Below, piece after piece: positions 1 to 8,823 of a stretch of DNA of 64,000 bases (positions are counted from its first letter, which is position 1; each line of letters starts with the position of its first letter). A program made the translations under genes and the position numbers. The notes under the pieces are model-generated. The model searched no databases and was not told the DNA's origin. It saw only the letters and a list, made by a program, of their open reading frames with translations. The stretch comes from a bacterium SCSIO 12696 (GTDB lineage: Bacteria > Pseudomonadota > Gammaproteobacteria > Pseudomonadales > Porticoccaceae). The stretch is from contig CP073744.1 of NCBI GenBank assembly GCA_024397955.1, forward strand, positions 2,170,001 through 2,234,000, in the 5' to 3' direction.

Positions 1-154
1 CCAAACCCAACTCAATCAGCTGTTTGCCCAGTTTGAGGCCACTGTTTTTTTGTGCCTGCAGGGCATCCATCAGCTGAGGTTCAGTAATCAGCTGTTTTTC
101 CACCAGCAGGTCGCCGAGGCGCAGACGTTGTGGTTTGGCTGAGGGTTGGGCCAT
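1..154 (-). CDS. mshE: MSHA pilus assembly ATPase MshE (N-terminal fragment)
   Basis: Only the first 51 codons lie in the window; the gene runs off the left edge. The visible protein begins MAQPSAKPQRLRLGDLLVEK and continues with a GspE/PilB N-terminal pattern (LITEPQLMDALQAQ, then LGKQLIELG), the small helical domain preceding the ATPase core in MshE-like proteins. An AAAGGA ribosome site lies upstream of the ATG at 154. It follows mshN by 28 bp and is the last visible gene of the msh operon. The ATPase would power extension of the MSHA pilus. The family call rests on the N-terminus and the context; the Walker motifs lie outside the window. Confidence 0.75.
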   Translation of the reverse strand, partial: MAQPSAKPQRLRLGDLLVEKQLITEPQLMDALQAQKNSGLKLGKQLIELGL

Positions 155-182
155 GGGTTGTCCTTTTACTGCTCTAAGGTTC

Positions 183-1160
183 TTAACCTGGGTTTTTTAA
201 TTGTTGAATGCGCTGCTCCACATAAGCGGCCACATCCGGGTTGCTGTTCAACTGCCGGGTTGTTTGGAACGCCCCCAGGGCGTTGCGATCCTGCATGGCG
301 TCCAGCGCCACTGCCAGGCCAAGCCAGTAAATAGCGTTGTCTTGCTCAAAGCCCACCAACTCGCTATACAGTTCCGCCGCCTGCTGGTGCTGGCCCTGCT
401 TGTGATAAATACCCGCCAGCAGAGCGTAGTGCTCAGGGTGCTGGCCCATGTCTGGCTGGATGCTCTGTAGTTGCAGCGCTGCGGCTGCCAGGTCTCCTCG
501 GCTCAGTAGTGCTCTTGCTTGTGCCTGTACGGCCTGGCGTTGTTCAGTGGCGGCGCTGGTGGCGACTTGTGTTTGTACAGGGCTTTGTGATTCTGGGTTT
601 TGTCGTTCAGTGCTTTGCTGTTCTGAATTTTGTGGCTCTGGTGCGGTTTCCGCAGTGGCTGTGGTAACTTGTGGCCGTGTCTCGATTGGCGCCTGTTGTG
701 GTGGCTGCTCTGAAGCGCTTACCTCAACCACTGCTTGCGTTGGTGCATCTAAAGTGGTTTTGTCTGGCTCGATAATCTCGGCCACTTTTGCTGTTTCTAC
801 CGGTTTGGCAACTGTCTGCTTTGTGGCTTGTGAAGCGTCAATAGAGGCGGGCGCAATCGTTTCGATAACGGCTGGTTGTGGTATTGCTGACTCTGTAGTT
901 GTAGCTTCAGGTTCAACTTGAGTTGCGGCCTGAAGTGAAGCTGTTGGTACTTTAGCCTCTGGTGCCTGCCACCAGTTGTTGTGCCAGGAGAGCAGAACTG
1001 CCGCGCAGGTAAACAGGCTGAGGCCGATGGTCAATGACAGTTTGCTGCCATGGGGTGAGGGCTCTTTGTGAGCTTCCAGCGCTGCCGAAATACCTGGTGG
1101 CTGTCCAGTGGTGTCCTGGCGCTCTTCCAAGTCGCGGAGCATATTGTTGACCAGGCTCAT
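183..1160 (-). CDS. mshN: MSHA biogenesis protein MshN (TPR protein)
   Basis: The start at 1160 gives the typical MshN opening MSLVNNMLRDLEERQ and overlaps the mshM stop by 4 bp (ATGA). An in-frame extension to 1223 is possible but lies inside mshM. The 325-residue protein has a short cytoplasmic N-terminus, one membrane segment near residues 40-60, and a long low-complexity stretch rich in Ala, Gln, Glu, Thr and Pro. The C-terminal third contains TPR-like helices (for example LLAGIYHKQGQHQQAAELYS). The family is a membrane-anchored periplasmic component of the MSHA assembly apparatus, thought to support the secretin and its platform. The variable linker is normal for the family. Confidence 0.85.
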   Translation of the reverse strand: MSLVNNMLRDLEERQDTTGQPPGISAALEAHKEPSPHGSKLSLTIGLSLFTCAAVLLSWHNNWWQAPEAKVPTASLQAATQVEPEATTTESAIPQPAVIETIAPASIDASQATKQTVAKPVETAKVAEIIEPDKTTLDAPTQAVVEVSASEQPPQQAPIETRPQVTTATAETAPEPQNSEQQSTERQNPESQSPVQTQVATSAATEQRQAVQAQARALLSRGDLAAAALQLQSIQPDMGQHPEHYALLAGIYHKQGQHQQAAELYSELVGFEQDNAIYWLGLAVALDAMQDRNALGAFQTTRQLNSNPDVAAYVEQRIQQLKNPG

Positions 1161-2074
1161 ATCACGCCCCCCTGGGCATAAACCAATGTGCCCGCCAGGG
1201 ACATGGCACCCAGCAATGGCCACAGCAGATGCCAGCGCAGTGCCAGCAGTTTGCCAGTGCGTTTGCTTTCCGGTGTGTCCTGGATAGCGCGGGCGATGTG
1301 ATAGCTGGTTACCCGGCGATTGCCGCGCCCGTAACAGGCAATCAATGCTTTGTGGGCGAGTACGTTGATAAGCCTTGGTACGCCACCAGAGGCTCGGTAC
1401 AACAGAGATAATGCCGCGGTGCTAAACAGTCTGGCATCCGGGTAACCTGCAGAGGCCAGTCGGTGGTTGATGTAGTAACCCACGCCTTTTTTATCGAATG
1501 GCGTCAGGTATTCTGAAAACATAATACGTTGCTTGAGTTGGCGCAGGTCTTTGCGGCCGAGCAGGGTGTCCAGTTCCGGCTGCCCAAACAAAACCACTTG
1601 CAACAGCTTGCGCTTTTCCGTTTCCAGATTGCTGAGCAGGCGCAGTGCTTCGATGGTGTCTCTGGGCATGGCCTGGGCTTCGTCGATCATCATCACCACT
1701 TGTTTGCCATCCGCAGCCAAGTCGATCAGGCGGCGGGTGATACGTGACAACACCTGAGGCCCTGGCATGTCGGAGCTGACGTCGGCGCCGATCTCTTCCG
1801 CCAGCAGGTAACGCAGTTCCTCCGGCGACAGGTAAGGGTTGGGAATATAGGCAGCTTTGTAGCGCTTGCTGCTCAAGCTGGTCATCAACTTGCGGCACAG
1901 CAGGGTTTTCCCGGTGCCTACTTCCCCCACCACTTTAATAAAGCCTTCTCGCTGTTGCAGCGCGACAACCAATGTATTGAGTACGCTGCGATGGCTCTGC
2001 CGATTAAAAAAGAACTGGGTGTCCGGGGTCAGCGAGAACGGCTTTTCACGCAGTTGGAAGTAGCGTTCATACAT
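1157..2074 (-). CDS. mshM: MSHA biogenesis ATPase MshM (ExeA/GspA-like)
   Basis: This is a 305-residue AAA-type ATPase of the ExeA/GspA family. It opens with the typical MYERYFQLREKPFSLTPD, followed by a Walker A box (GEVGTGKT, near residues 51-58) and a Walker B box (VVMMIDEAQ). A single hydrophobic segment sits at the extreme C-terminus (LLWPLLGAMSLAGTLVYA), so the protein is probably anchored to the inner membrane. By analogy with ExeA it would help place or assemble the MshL secretin. It lies 41 bp after mshL and its stop overlaps the mshN start. Confidence 0.88.
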   Translation of the reverse strand: MYERYFQLREKPFSLTPDTQFFFNRQSHRSVLNTLVVALQQREGFIKVVGEVGTGKTLLCRKLMTSLSSKRYKAAYIPNPYLSPEELRYLLAEEIGADVSSDMPGPQVLSRITRRLIDLAADGKQVVMMIDEAQAMPRDTIEALRLLSNLETEKRKLLQVVLFGQPELDTLLGRKDLRQLKQRIMFSEYLTPFDKKGVGYYINHRLASAGYPDARLFSTAALSLLYRASGGVPRLINVLAHKALIACYGRGNRRVTSYHIARAIQDTPESKRTGKLLALRWHLLWPLLGAMSLAGTLVYAQGGVI

Positions 2075-2115
2075 GAGTGGATCCCCTGCTCCAGAAAGTC
2101 AGCTTGTGTGTGCCT

Positions 2116-3798
2116 TCAATCAATTCTCAATAACCTGCGCTGTTCGTTGCCCAGTTCGCGAATCCGGTCGCGGCTTCGCTGTACCTCGTGGCGGGTGGTA
2201 TTGCTGTCGATGATTGTGGGCTTGATCAAGATCACCAGTTCGGATTTGCGCACTCTGACGGTTTTGCCGCGGAACAGGCCGCCGATTACCGGTACATCGC
2301 CAGCGCCGGCGTAGCGGCGTTTTTCGTAGTCTTCTACTTCTTGCATCAGGCCGCCCAGTACCACCACTTCGCCGTTTCTGGCGCGCACGATGGTGTCGGA
2401 TTCACGAATATCCCGGAATGCAGTCGGGAAGCTGAAGGTCTGGTCACCCAGCTGGATGGGTTTTACCAGGTCTCGAACTTCGGTAATCACTGGGTGAACG
2501 TGCATGATGATGTCGCCATCAGCGGAAATTTGTGGGGTTACATCCAGTGCGATGCCGCTGAAGAACGGGGTGATTTCAATGTCTGGGGTGTTCACAATCG
2601 CCGAGGCGCTGGTGGTGGTGTCGCTGGAAATGTCGGTCACAAAGTATTCGTCGGAGCCCACTCGCAGCACCGCTTTCTGATTGTTGATGGTGGCTTGTTT
2701 GGGACTGGACAGCACCTGCACCGAGCCCTGTTCCCCCAGCAGGTCGATAAAGCTGTTGATGTCAGCAATATTGAACACCGAGTTGAAAACCCCAGTGGTC
2801 ACACCGGTACGGCTGTTGTTGTAGTTGTAGGAAAGACTGCCACCAATCTCGTTCCAGTTAATTCCTGCGTTGTAATCGTCGTTGAGGCGCACTTCGATAA
2901 TCTTCGCCTCCAGCTGTACCTGGCGCTGTACGCTCAACTCGGAACGTTCCAGGAAGTCGCGCACATCGTGCAGCTCGTTGGGCAGGGCTTTCACCACCAC
3001 CATGCCCGCCTGGGGCGATACCATTACCTGGCGACCATCCACTTCGCCGCCTACCATGGAAGTAATAAATGCCCTTAATTCACTCCAGAAATCCGATCGA
3101 GTCAAAGTCTGGATGCGGGCTCCCTGGCTGCTGCCACTGGCGCTGCCCTGATTATTGCCCTGCTGGTCTGCCAGCAGCAGGCTGAGCAAGCCACTGTCGC
3201 CCTGATTGTTGCCACCAAAGTTGCGGTTATTGTTGCGGCTATTACTGCCACCGCTGCTTTCCAGGCGGCCAACGCTGACCGTGGTATCGGACAGGCCCAC
3301 CCGTTTGATGTCCAGGTAGTCGATGTGGAATATCTGGGTACTCAGCTCTCTGGGGGAGATCAAGTAGGTGTTGCCGCTGATCTTGTAGTCGTAGCCGTAG
3401 ATTTCCCGGCAAATTTCCAGCACGTCTTCGATGGTGACATCGTTGAGGTTGAGGCTGATGGTGCCTTTGAGGTTGTTGTCTGTGACGATGTTGATATCGG
3501 TGCCTTCCATCAAGCTCAGGAAGAAGCGCCCGGCAGGTACATCGTTGGCAGCGACATCAAAGCGCTCCATGGCAGGGCTGACTTCGGCACTGCTTTCCCC
3601 CAGTAGCAGGTCGCTGACCGCATTGGGCACTTCTGCGGGCGCTTGCGGTGCTTGCAGCTCTGCGGCAATGCGATCCATCTGGGTTTCCGCGGGCAGGGGC
3701 TTTTGTACGCTGGGTGCGCACCCGGCCATTAACACGGCCAAGGCGATGGGCAGCGCGGCGCGGTTAATAGAAAGTGGCAGGCGATTTTTAAATAACAT
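2116..3798 (-). CDS. mshL: MSHA pilus secretin MshL
   Basis: This outer-membrane secretin of the type II/IV pilus family forms the channel for the MSHA pilus. The N-terminus carries a lipoprotein signal with the lipobox LMAGC. A secretin N-domain follows (residues roughly 85-160), then a Gly/Ser/Asn-rich linker (SSGGSNSRNNNRNFGGNNQ), and the C-terminal secretin domain with VLGGLMQEVEDYEKRRYAGAGDVPVIGGLF. I chose the ATG at 3798 because a GAGG site sits six bases upstream. An ATG at 3810, overlapping the mshK stop as ATGA, would add four residues but has a weaker ribosome site. Confidence 0.9.
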   Translation of the reverse strand: MLFKNRLPLSINRAALPIALAVLMAGCAPSVQKPLPAETQMDRIAAELQAPQAPAEVPNAVSDLLLGESSAEVSPAMERFDVAANDVPAGRFFLSLMEGTDINIVTDNNLKGTISLNLNDVTIEDVLEICREIYGYDYKISGNTYLISPRELSTQIFHIDYLDIKRVGLSDTTVSVGRLESSGGSNSRNNNRNFGGNNQGDSGLLSLLLADQQGNNQGSASGSSQGARIQTLTRSDFWSELRAFITSMVGGEVDGRQVMVSPQAGMVVVKALPNELHDVRDFLERSELSVQRQVQLEAKIIEVRLNDDYNAGINWNEIGGSLSYNYNNSRTGVTTGVFNSVFNIADINSFIDLLGEQGSVQVLSSPKQATINNQKAVLRVGSDEYFVTDISSDTTTSASAIVNTPDIEITPFFSGIALDVTPQISADGDIIMHVHPVITEVRDLVKPIQLGDQTFSFPTAFRDIRESDTIVRARNGEVVVLGGLMQEVEDYEKRRYAGAGDVPVIGGLFRGKTVRVRKSELVILIKPTIIDSNTTRHEVQRSRDRIRELGNEQRRLLRID

Positions 3799-3806
3799 GG
3801 TTTGCC

Positions 3807-4202
3807 TCATTTTGTACCGCCACTGCGGTCGCGTTTTGTGGTTTTAACGGCGCTGGTTTTGATGGTGTTGGTGTGCAGGCTCAACAGCTGCCGCTTGCCA
3901 TTGCGTTCGATGGTGACCCCACTGGTGGATATGGCGACGATGCGGACACCGGCAATACGATCGCCTTCTTCAACCAGGGTGCCATTGATGCTGGCGTGGC
4001 GGCGTTGTTTGCTTACCAGCAGTGAGTCCAATTTGAGGCCGCTGTGCTGTTGTTGGCTGATTGCCGGTGGCTTGTAGGCAATGGGGCGCGTGGGGTCGCG
4101 CTCAGCAGTTGCCAGCGGGGCACAAGCCAATAGTGCGCAGGCGACTAATAAGGCTTTTTTACTGTTCACCAAACTATTCATTACCAAGCTATTCATTTCC
4201 AA
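3807..4202 (-). CDS. mshK: MSHA biogenesis protein MshK
   Basis: A small, poorly conserved periplasmic protein with an N-terminal signal peptide (KKALLVACALLACAPLATA) and then the RDPTRP motif usual for MshK and PilP/GspC-like pilot proteins. The C-terminal half (INGTLVEEGDRIAGVRIVAISTSGVTI) resembles the small beta domain of those proteins. The start is uncertain. A TTG at 4202 has GAGGAGG at good spacing; ATGs at 4196 and 4181 are alternatives. It overlaps the mshJ stop and leads directly into mshL. It probably links the inner-membrane platform to the secretin. Confidence 0.78.
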   Translation of the reverse strand: MEMNSLVMNSLVNSKKALLVACALLACAPLATAERDPTRPIAYKPPAISQQQHSGLKLDSLLVSKQRRHASINGTLVEEGDRIAGVRIVAISTSGVTIERNGKRQLLSLHTNTIKTSAVKTTKRDRSGGTK

Positions 4203-4830
4203 ACAAGCCCTCCTCGGTGGTCAGGGTGTAGACCTGTAAGGTGACATCCGCTGTGGGGTAATCGGCGGCGCGATAGCTCAGTTGTTCCCAGCGCAGCCCC
4301 CAGGGCAGGGCTTCCAGGGCTTCCAGGTAGGCCACTACATCAAAATAGCGGCCGCTCAGTTGCAGGGTTACCGGGTGCTTGAATACGCCTGCACTGACCG
4401 CTTCGCCATCGCTATCGGTGGCGGCCAATTGCAGCTCTTCCACCGGCTGTGCCTCCAGGCGCTCCAGAGTCAGCTTGCCGGTTTTAACCAGCACGTCTTC
4501 GAGAATTCTTGGCAGTTGTTGAGCGTCTGCCAAACCACCAGACAGGCTGGCGAGTTCGCTGCGCAGGGCGTCAATTTGCTGTTCCAGGGCCTGCAGTTGT
4601 GGCCCTTTATTACCAGCGGCGCTGGCTTGCAGTTGCTGCATTTGCTCTTGGCTGGTGGCCATGGTGTCGCGGTTGGCTTGCAATTGTTTGAGCAGCTGTT
4701 GGTGCTCATCGTCAGCGGGTTTGAGCAGGACAAACTCGACAATCATGTAGATCACCGCCACTGCCACCAGGCTCAGTAACACTTTTTCCCGCTGCTGCAG
4801 GGCATCAAATTTGGCAGACAGGGCATTCAT
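4189..4830 (-). CDS. mshJ: MSHA biogenesis protein MshJ (PilO-like)
   Basis: A 213-residue bitopic inner-membrane protein. It has a short cytoplasmic N-terminus, one membrane segment (VLLSLVAVAVIYMIVEFVLL, near residues 17-37), then a coiled coil rich in Gln and Leu and a C-terminal periplasmic ferredoxin-like region. This is the PilO/GspM architecture. The start overlaps the preceding gene's stop by 4 bp (ATGA at 4827-4830). It is expected to pair with the PilN-like protein encoded just upstream to form the inner-membrane alignment complex. Confidence 0.85.
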   Translation of the reverse strand: MNALSAKFDALQQREKVLLSLVAVAVIYMIVEFVLLKPADDEHQQLLKQLQANRDTMATSQEQMQQLQASAAGNKGPQLQALEQQIDALRSELASLSGGLADAQQLPRILEDVLVKTGKLTLERLEAQPVEELQLAATDSDGEAVSAGVFKHPVTLQLSGRYFDVVAYLEALEALPWGLRWEQLSYRAADYPTADVTLQVYTLTTEEGLFGNE

Positions 4831-5447
4831 GGTCGTACTCCCTCTGGCTCCGGCATGTCGCCCAATTGAAATTGCACCAGGCCGTGACGCTCTTGATCTC
4901 GTTGCAGTTGCAGGGAGCCAAAGCGGGCACTATCAAAACGTTCGTCCTGTTGAAGCTTTTGCACATATTGCAGCACCGCTTCCGCTGGTTGGGTTTCGCC
5001 ATTCATGGTCAGGTAGCCGCCGCCATTGAGCAGATGTATCTGCTGTAGCGAAATGCCAGTTTGATGGTGGTCTGCTAACCCGGACAGTTGCTCCGCAAAG
5101 CTGAAACGCCGTGCAGAGCGCTGTTGTTGCATCAGCCCACGAATCTGTTGCAAACGCACCAGCTCATCCTGTTTCTGGGCCAGTTGCTGTTCCAGGTCGA
5201 TACCGCTGGTGGCTACAAGTTGTTGTTGCAGTTGCTGGTTTTGCGCTTGAATTTGTTGCAGCTGGTTGTCGTTGCTGGTCAGTTGCTGACGGAGTTTGTT
5301 ATTAGCGAGCTTTTGGTTGACGCCGATAAAAACAAGCACAGCGGCCAGTACAGTAGCCGCAATGGCCACTGTTGGCAGATTAAATGCCAAGCCACTGCCA
5401 GCACTGCGGTTTTGCTTGCGATACAGATTGATCTGCTGGTAACTCAT
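4827..5447 (-). CDS. MSHA biogenesis PilN-like protein (MshI2)
   Basis: A 206-residue bitopic protein starting MSYQQINLYRKQNR. The INLY motif is the PilN hallmark that docks into the PilM-like partner. A membrane segment follows (AATVLAAVLVFIGV, near residues 33-46), then a long Gln/Leu coiled coil and a small periplasmic domain. The start overlaps the upstream gene's stop by 4 bp. In species where it is named it is usually called MshI2 or a PilN-domain MSHA protein. It lies between the PilM-like and PilO-like genes, the canonical M-N-O order. Confidence 0.82.
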   Translation of the reverse strand: MSYQQINLYRKQNRSAGSGLAFNLPTVAIAATVLAAVLVFIGVNQKLANNKLRQQLTSNDNQLQQIQAQNQQLQQQLVATSGIDLEQQLAQKQDELVRLQQIRGLMQQQRSARRFSFAEQLSGLADHHQTGISLQQIHLLNGGGYLTMNGETQPAEAVLQYVQKLQQDERFDSARFGSLQLQRDQERHGLVQFQLGDMPEPEGVRP

Positions 5448-6370
5448 GCCGCCACCTTGTTATCGCTGCGCAGTGAAGCGCCGATGGCTGCTACGCAAAG
5501 TGGGAGTTGTTCGCTGTCCACTCCAGCGGGCAGCGGCAAGTGCTGACTGAGGTCGAGCACGTCGATGGGGGTTGAGAGACTGTTGCGCAAGTCGTCACCG
5601 ACTTTGTCGCTGCTGATGTGTTGGCCACACAGGTACACCTGTTTGGGCGGTGGCTGGCGCATCTGGCGTTCGAAGTAATCCAGGGAGCGTTGCAGTTCCA
5701 GGCCCAACGCGTCTTCCGGCAGGTCTTCCATCAAGCCACCCTGCCATTTAATGTCAAATTGACGGGTGAGGTAGAGAGCGTCGTCGCCGTACACATTCAC
5801 GCAAACTCGCCCTGGGGATATCAGTGCAATGGCGATACTGCGTTGACCGCTGTGGATGGCACTGGCCAGATTGCGCAGCGCCAGTTCGTTAATATCGATG
5901 GATTGCAGCTTGAGGCCCGCCTCGCTAATGATTTGTGCCGCTTGCTCTACATCGCTGGTGGCAGCAGCCACTGCGTACACGTTGTCGCTGCGGCCGGTGT
6001 TTTTAGGCAGCGGGAACGCGTCGATAACCGCTTCCTCCAGCGGCATGGGAATCTGGTCCTGAATTTTCCAGCGAATGGCGTCGCGCAGTTCGTCATCCGG
6101 TACTTGAGGGGCTTCAGTCAGGTGCAAATGATAGCTACCCATCGGCAGAGCGGCGTGGCAGCGCGCACCTTTCAAGCCCAGCGAGCAGATGCAATCGCGC
6201 AATAGGGCGGCCCTGTCGGCGTCTGCGTCGCAGGGCAGAAATTCGCAAGCGAGAAGTTGTTTTTCACCTTGAGGGTTGGCGTTGATTTGAGCGACGGCAA
6301 TCCCGTCTGGCCTGATTTCAACCCCCACAGCTGCCGCAGATTGGCGGCCTTTGTTTTTCCATCCGAGCAA
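5444..6370 (-). CDS. mshI: MSHA biogenesis protein MshI (PilM-like)
   Basis: A 308-residue cytoplasmic actin-like (PilM/GspL) protein and the first gene of the visible msh operon. Phosphate-binding-like segments can be recognised near the N-terminus (GVEIRPDGIAVAQI) and in the middle (SIAIALISPGRVCVNVYGDD). The start appears to be a TTG at 6370; no ATG or GTG lies nearby in frame and the ribosome site is weak. The protein would recruit the PilN-like partner to the inner face of the membrane. The next 189 bp upstream separate it from divergent speA and should contain the operon promoter. Confidence 0.8.
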   Translation of the reverse strand: MLGWKNKGRQSAAAVGVEIRPDGIAVAQINANPQGEKQLLACEFLPCDADADRAALLRDCICSLGLKGARCHAALPMGSYHLHLTEAPQVPDDELRDAIRWKIQDQIPMPLEEAVIDAFPLPKNTGRSDNVYAVAAATSDVEQAAQIISEAGLKLQSIDINELALRNLASAIHSGQRSIAIALISPGRVCVNVYGDDALYLTRQFDIKWQGGLMEDLPEDALGLELQRSLDYFERQMRQPPPKQVYLCGQHISSDKVGDDLRNSLSTPIDVLDLSQHLPLPAGVDSEQLPLCVAAIGASLRSDNKVAA

Positions 6371-6559
6371 AGTGGTCTACCGTTTTTGGTTTTTATGTTG
6401 GGATAGCTACGCAGACAGTATCGAACGTTGCGCAGATAACTTTAGCTCTGTATGGAGGCGTAGTTTACCACCCACCCGCTCGGGGTAGAACGGTTTTTAA
6501 GTGTTTTCCGTCACACTCGGGGCTATAGTTCTGAATCCATTATTTGTGGAGTAATTGCC

Positions 6560-8476
6560 TTGTCCAGCACCAAGCCAGAGAGTTGGCGTGTCGAAGATTC
6601 TGCCAGTCTGTACCGTATCAATGAATGGGGAGCCGGTTATTTCCGCCTTTCCGACAGCGGTGAGGTGACGATTACCGCGCCGACCCCGGAAGGTCCGGCG
6701 ACAGTTCAGCTAAACGATATCATCGCTGGCATTCGCGAGCGGGGCTACGACACACCGGTACAGTTGCGCATCGATAACTTGCTTGAAGACCGTATAGCGC
6801 AACTCAATAACGCCTTTGCCAGCGCTATTGATGCCAATAATTATCAGGGTCAGTATCGGGGTGTGTTTCCGATCAAGGTCAACCAACAAGCCCAGGTGGT
6901 GGAGCAGATTGCCCGTGTGGGTGAGCCTTACCATCACGGCTTGGAGGCAGGCAGTATTGCGGAATTGATGATTGCTTTGGCCCTGTGCCGGGGCACTGAA
7001 AGTGTGATTGTGTGCAATGGCTACAAAGATCGGGATTTTATTGACCTGGGGTTGCACGCCATTCAGCTGGGTGTGCGCTGCTTTTTTGTGGCAGAAACCC
7101 TTCACGAGCTGCCGCTGATTATCGAGCGCAGTCGCAGAATGGGGGTTGAGCCTCTGGTTGGCTTCCGGGTGAAATTGTCCACCAAGGTTCAGGGGCACTG
7201 GGAGGCCGATTCCGGCGAGCGTTCTATTTTTGGCCTCAGCATTATTCAGATGATGGAGGCGGTAAAGCTGCTGCGTCGGGAAAATATGCTCCACTGCGTA
7301 AAGCTGCTGCATTGCCACCTGGGCTCACAGCTGCCAGATATCGGTAATATTTGTGACGGTGTGCGCGAAGCTTGCCGCTATTACACCGACTTGATTGCCG
7401 AGGGCTGCCCTTTGGGTTGGCTCGATATGGGGGGCGGCCTGGCGGTGGACTACGACGGCTCCAACAGCACCGGCGGCTACTCCAAAAACTACACTGTGGA
7501 GCAATACTGCGACAGTATTGTGCGCACTACCGCTGAAATGTTGGATGAGGTGGGTATTGCCCACCCGATGCTGGTGACCGAATCCGGTCGTGCCACGGTG
7601 GCTTACAGTTCTATTTTACTGTTCAACATTCTCGATGTGAGCCATTTCGATGCTTTGGCTCTGCCGCAACAGCTTCCGGATGATGTGCACTCTCAAGTAG
7701 TCGCTCTGTCGGTGTGTGCTGAGCGCATGCAGGAAGCCACTATGGAGCGCTCCCACGACAGCGCTGTTACTTTGCGCAACAGCATTCGCAGCTTGTTTGC
7801 CGAGGGGAGCATCAAATTGCCAGAGTTGGCGTTGGCAGAGAATATCTACTACGACCTAATGCAGCGTATTGCCGATATGGCTGCCACTATGGACAAGCCG
7901 CCAGAAAAGTTGGCCAACCTCAAGCAGGCGAGAGCGGATATTTACTACGGCAATTTTAGCCTGTTTCAATCCTTGCCGGATAACTGGGCGCTGCAGCAAT
8001 TGTTTCCGGTGGTGCCTCTGAATCGACTCAATGAGCGGCCTACTCGTGAAGCGATCATCGCCGATATTACCTGCGACTGCGATGGCAAAATGGATCGCTT
8101 TATTGGCAATACCGGGCCGCGCAGTACCTTGCCCCTCCATGAATTTACACCGGGCGACGATTATTGCCTGGGGGTGTTTTTGGTGGGCGCGTACCAAGAA
8201 ACTCTGGGCTCGTTACACAATCTGTTTGGTGATAATCACGTAATTAGTGTGCGGATTAACCCGGACGCCAGCTTTGATTTTGTGCATGAGATTAAAGCGG
8301 ATGACGCCGACGAAGTATTGCGTACGGTGGAATACGATCCCCAATATTTATTGAATGAGTTGCGCAACAAAGCCGAGACGGCGGCGCAAAATGGTTTGAT
8401 AGAGGTTGCTGATCGCCCTCAGATTCTGGAAGACTACGCCAAGTGCCTGCGGGGGTATACGTATTTTGAGCGTTAG
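6560..8476 (+). CDS. speA: Biosynthetic arginine decarboxylase
   Basis: The enzyme converts L-arginine to agmatine, feeding putrescine synthesis. At 638 residues it has the full length of the SpeA class (fold III, alanine-racemase type). The PLP lysine is in GVFPIKVNQQ (K106). Other landmarks are HCHLGSQLPDI, the glycine-rich DMGGGLAVDYDGS and the ITCDCDGKMDRFI region near the C-terminal active site. It starts with TTG at 6560, preceded by GTGGAG at good spacing. A TATAGT hexamer at 6524-6529 could be the -10 box, though no clear -35 goes with it. No agmatinase or agmatine deiminase gene lies beside it. Confidence 0.95.
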   Translation: MSSTKPESWRVEDSASLYRINEWGAGYFRLSDSGEVTITAPTPEGPATVQLNDIIAGIRERGYDTPVQLRIDNLLEDRIAQLNNAFASAIDANNYQGQYRGVFPIKVNQQAQVVEQIARVGEPYHHGLEAGSIAELMIALALCRGTESVIVCNGYKDRDFIDLGLHAIQLGVRCFFVAETLHELPLIIERSRRMGVEPLVGFRVKLSTKVQGHWEADSGERSIFGLSIIQMMEAVKLLRRENMLHCVKLLHCHLGSQLPDIGNICDGVREACRYYTDLIAEGCPLGWLDMGGGLAVDYDGSNSTGGYSKNYTVEQYCDSIVRTTAEMLDEVGIAHPMLVTESGRATVAYSSILLFNILDVSHFDALALPQQLPDDVHSQVVALSVCAERMQEATMERSHDSAVTLRNSIRSLFAEGSIKLPELALAENIYYDLMQRIADMAATMDKPPEKLANLKQARADIYYGNFSLFQSLPDNWALQQLFPVVPLNRLNERPTREAIIADITCDCDGKMDRFIGNTGPRSTLPLHEFTPGDDYCLGVFLVGAYQETLGSLHNLFGDNHVISVRINPDASFDFVHEIKADDADEVLRTVEYDPQYLLNELRNKAETAAQNGLIEVADRPQILEDYAKCLRGYTYFER

Positions 8477-8585
8477 GGTTTGTTAATAGGTTTTAGGCTA
8501 TTGTCGCCATTAAGATAATTGATTTTATTTACCAGGCTCTCTTTTCTAAACTGGTTTCCAGCTTCAGAAAACAGGATTGGTAACG

Positions 8586-8768
8586 ATGAAAACCTTAATT
8601 ACCTGTGCGGCTCTTGCTGCCGTTATAACCGTTCCCGCCATGGCCAGGGACTTATTGGGCCATAACGACAAGCCAAGCGCAGTCAAAAGTGCGGCTGCCC
8701 ACCAATTGCTGATTCGCGAGCGCAATAAAGTGGAGCTTGTTTCCGCGAACCCAGACGCTCAACGATAA
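8586..8768 (+). CDS. Small secreted protein of unknown function
   Basis: A 60-residue product beginning at the ATG at 8586, with AGGA upstream. Residues 1-20 (MKTLITCAALAAVITVPAMA) form a textbook Sec signal peptide ending in an AMA cleavage motif. The mature part would be about 40 residues, polar and basic, without cysteines. I do not recognise the family. A TTG at 8577 would add three residues. It lies 55 bp upstream of the glycosylase gene on the same strand and ends before it, so co-transcription is possible but functional linkage is not shown. Confidence 0.55.
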   Translation: MKTLITCAALAAVITVPAMARDLLGHNDKPSAVKSAAAHQLLIRERNKVELVSANPDAQR

Positions 8769-8823
8769 ACATCGACTGCCGAAAGCGACTACTTTCCGTT
8801 CACCACTGTCGTACACTCAAGGG

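Noticed and set aside
2188..3078. A long open frame antisense to mshL (296 codons)
   Set aside because: It lies wholly inside the well-supported secretin gene, has no ribosome site, and its product is His/Val/Gly-rich low-quality sequence, as expected from the reverse reading of a biased gene.
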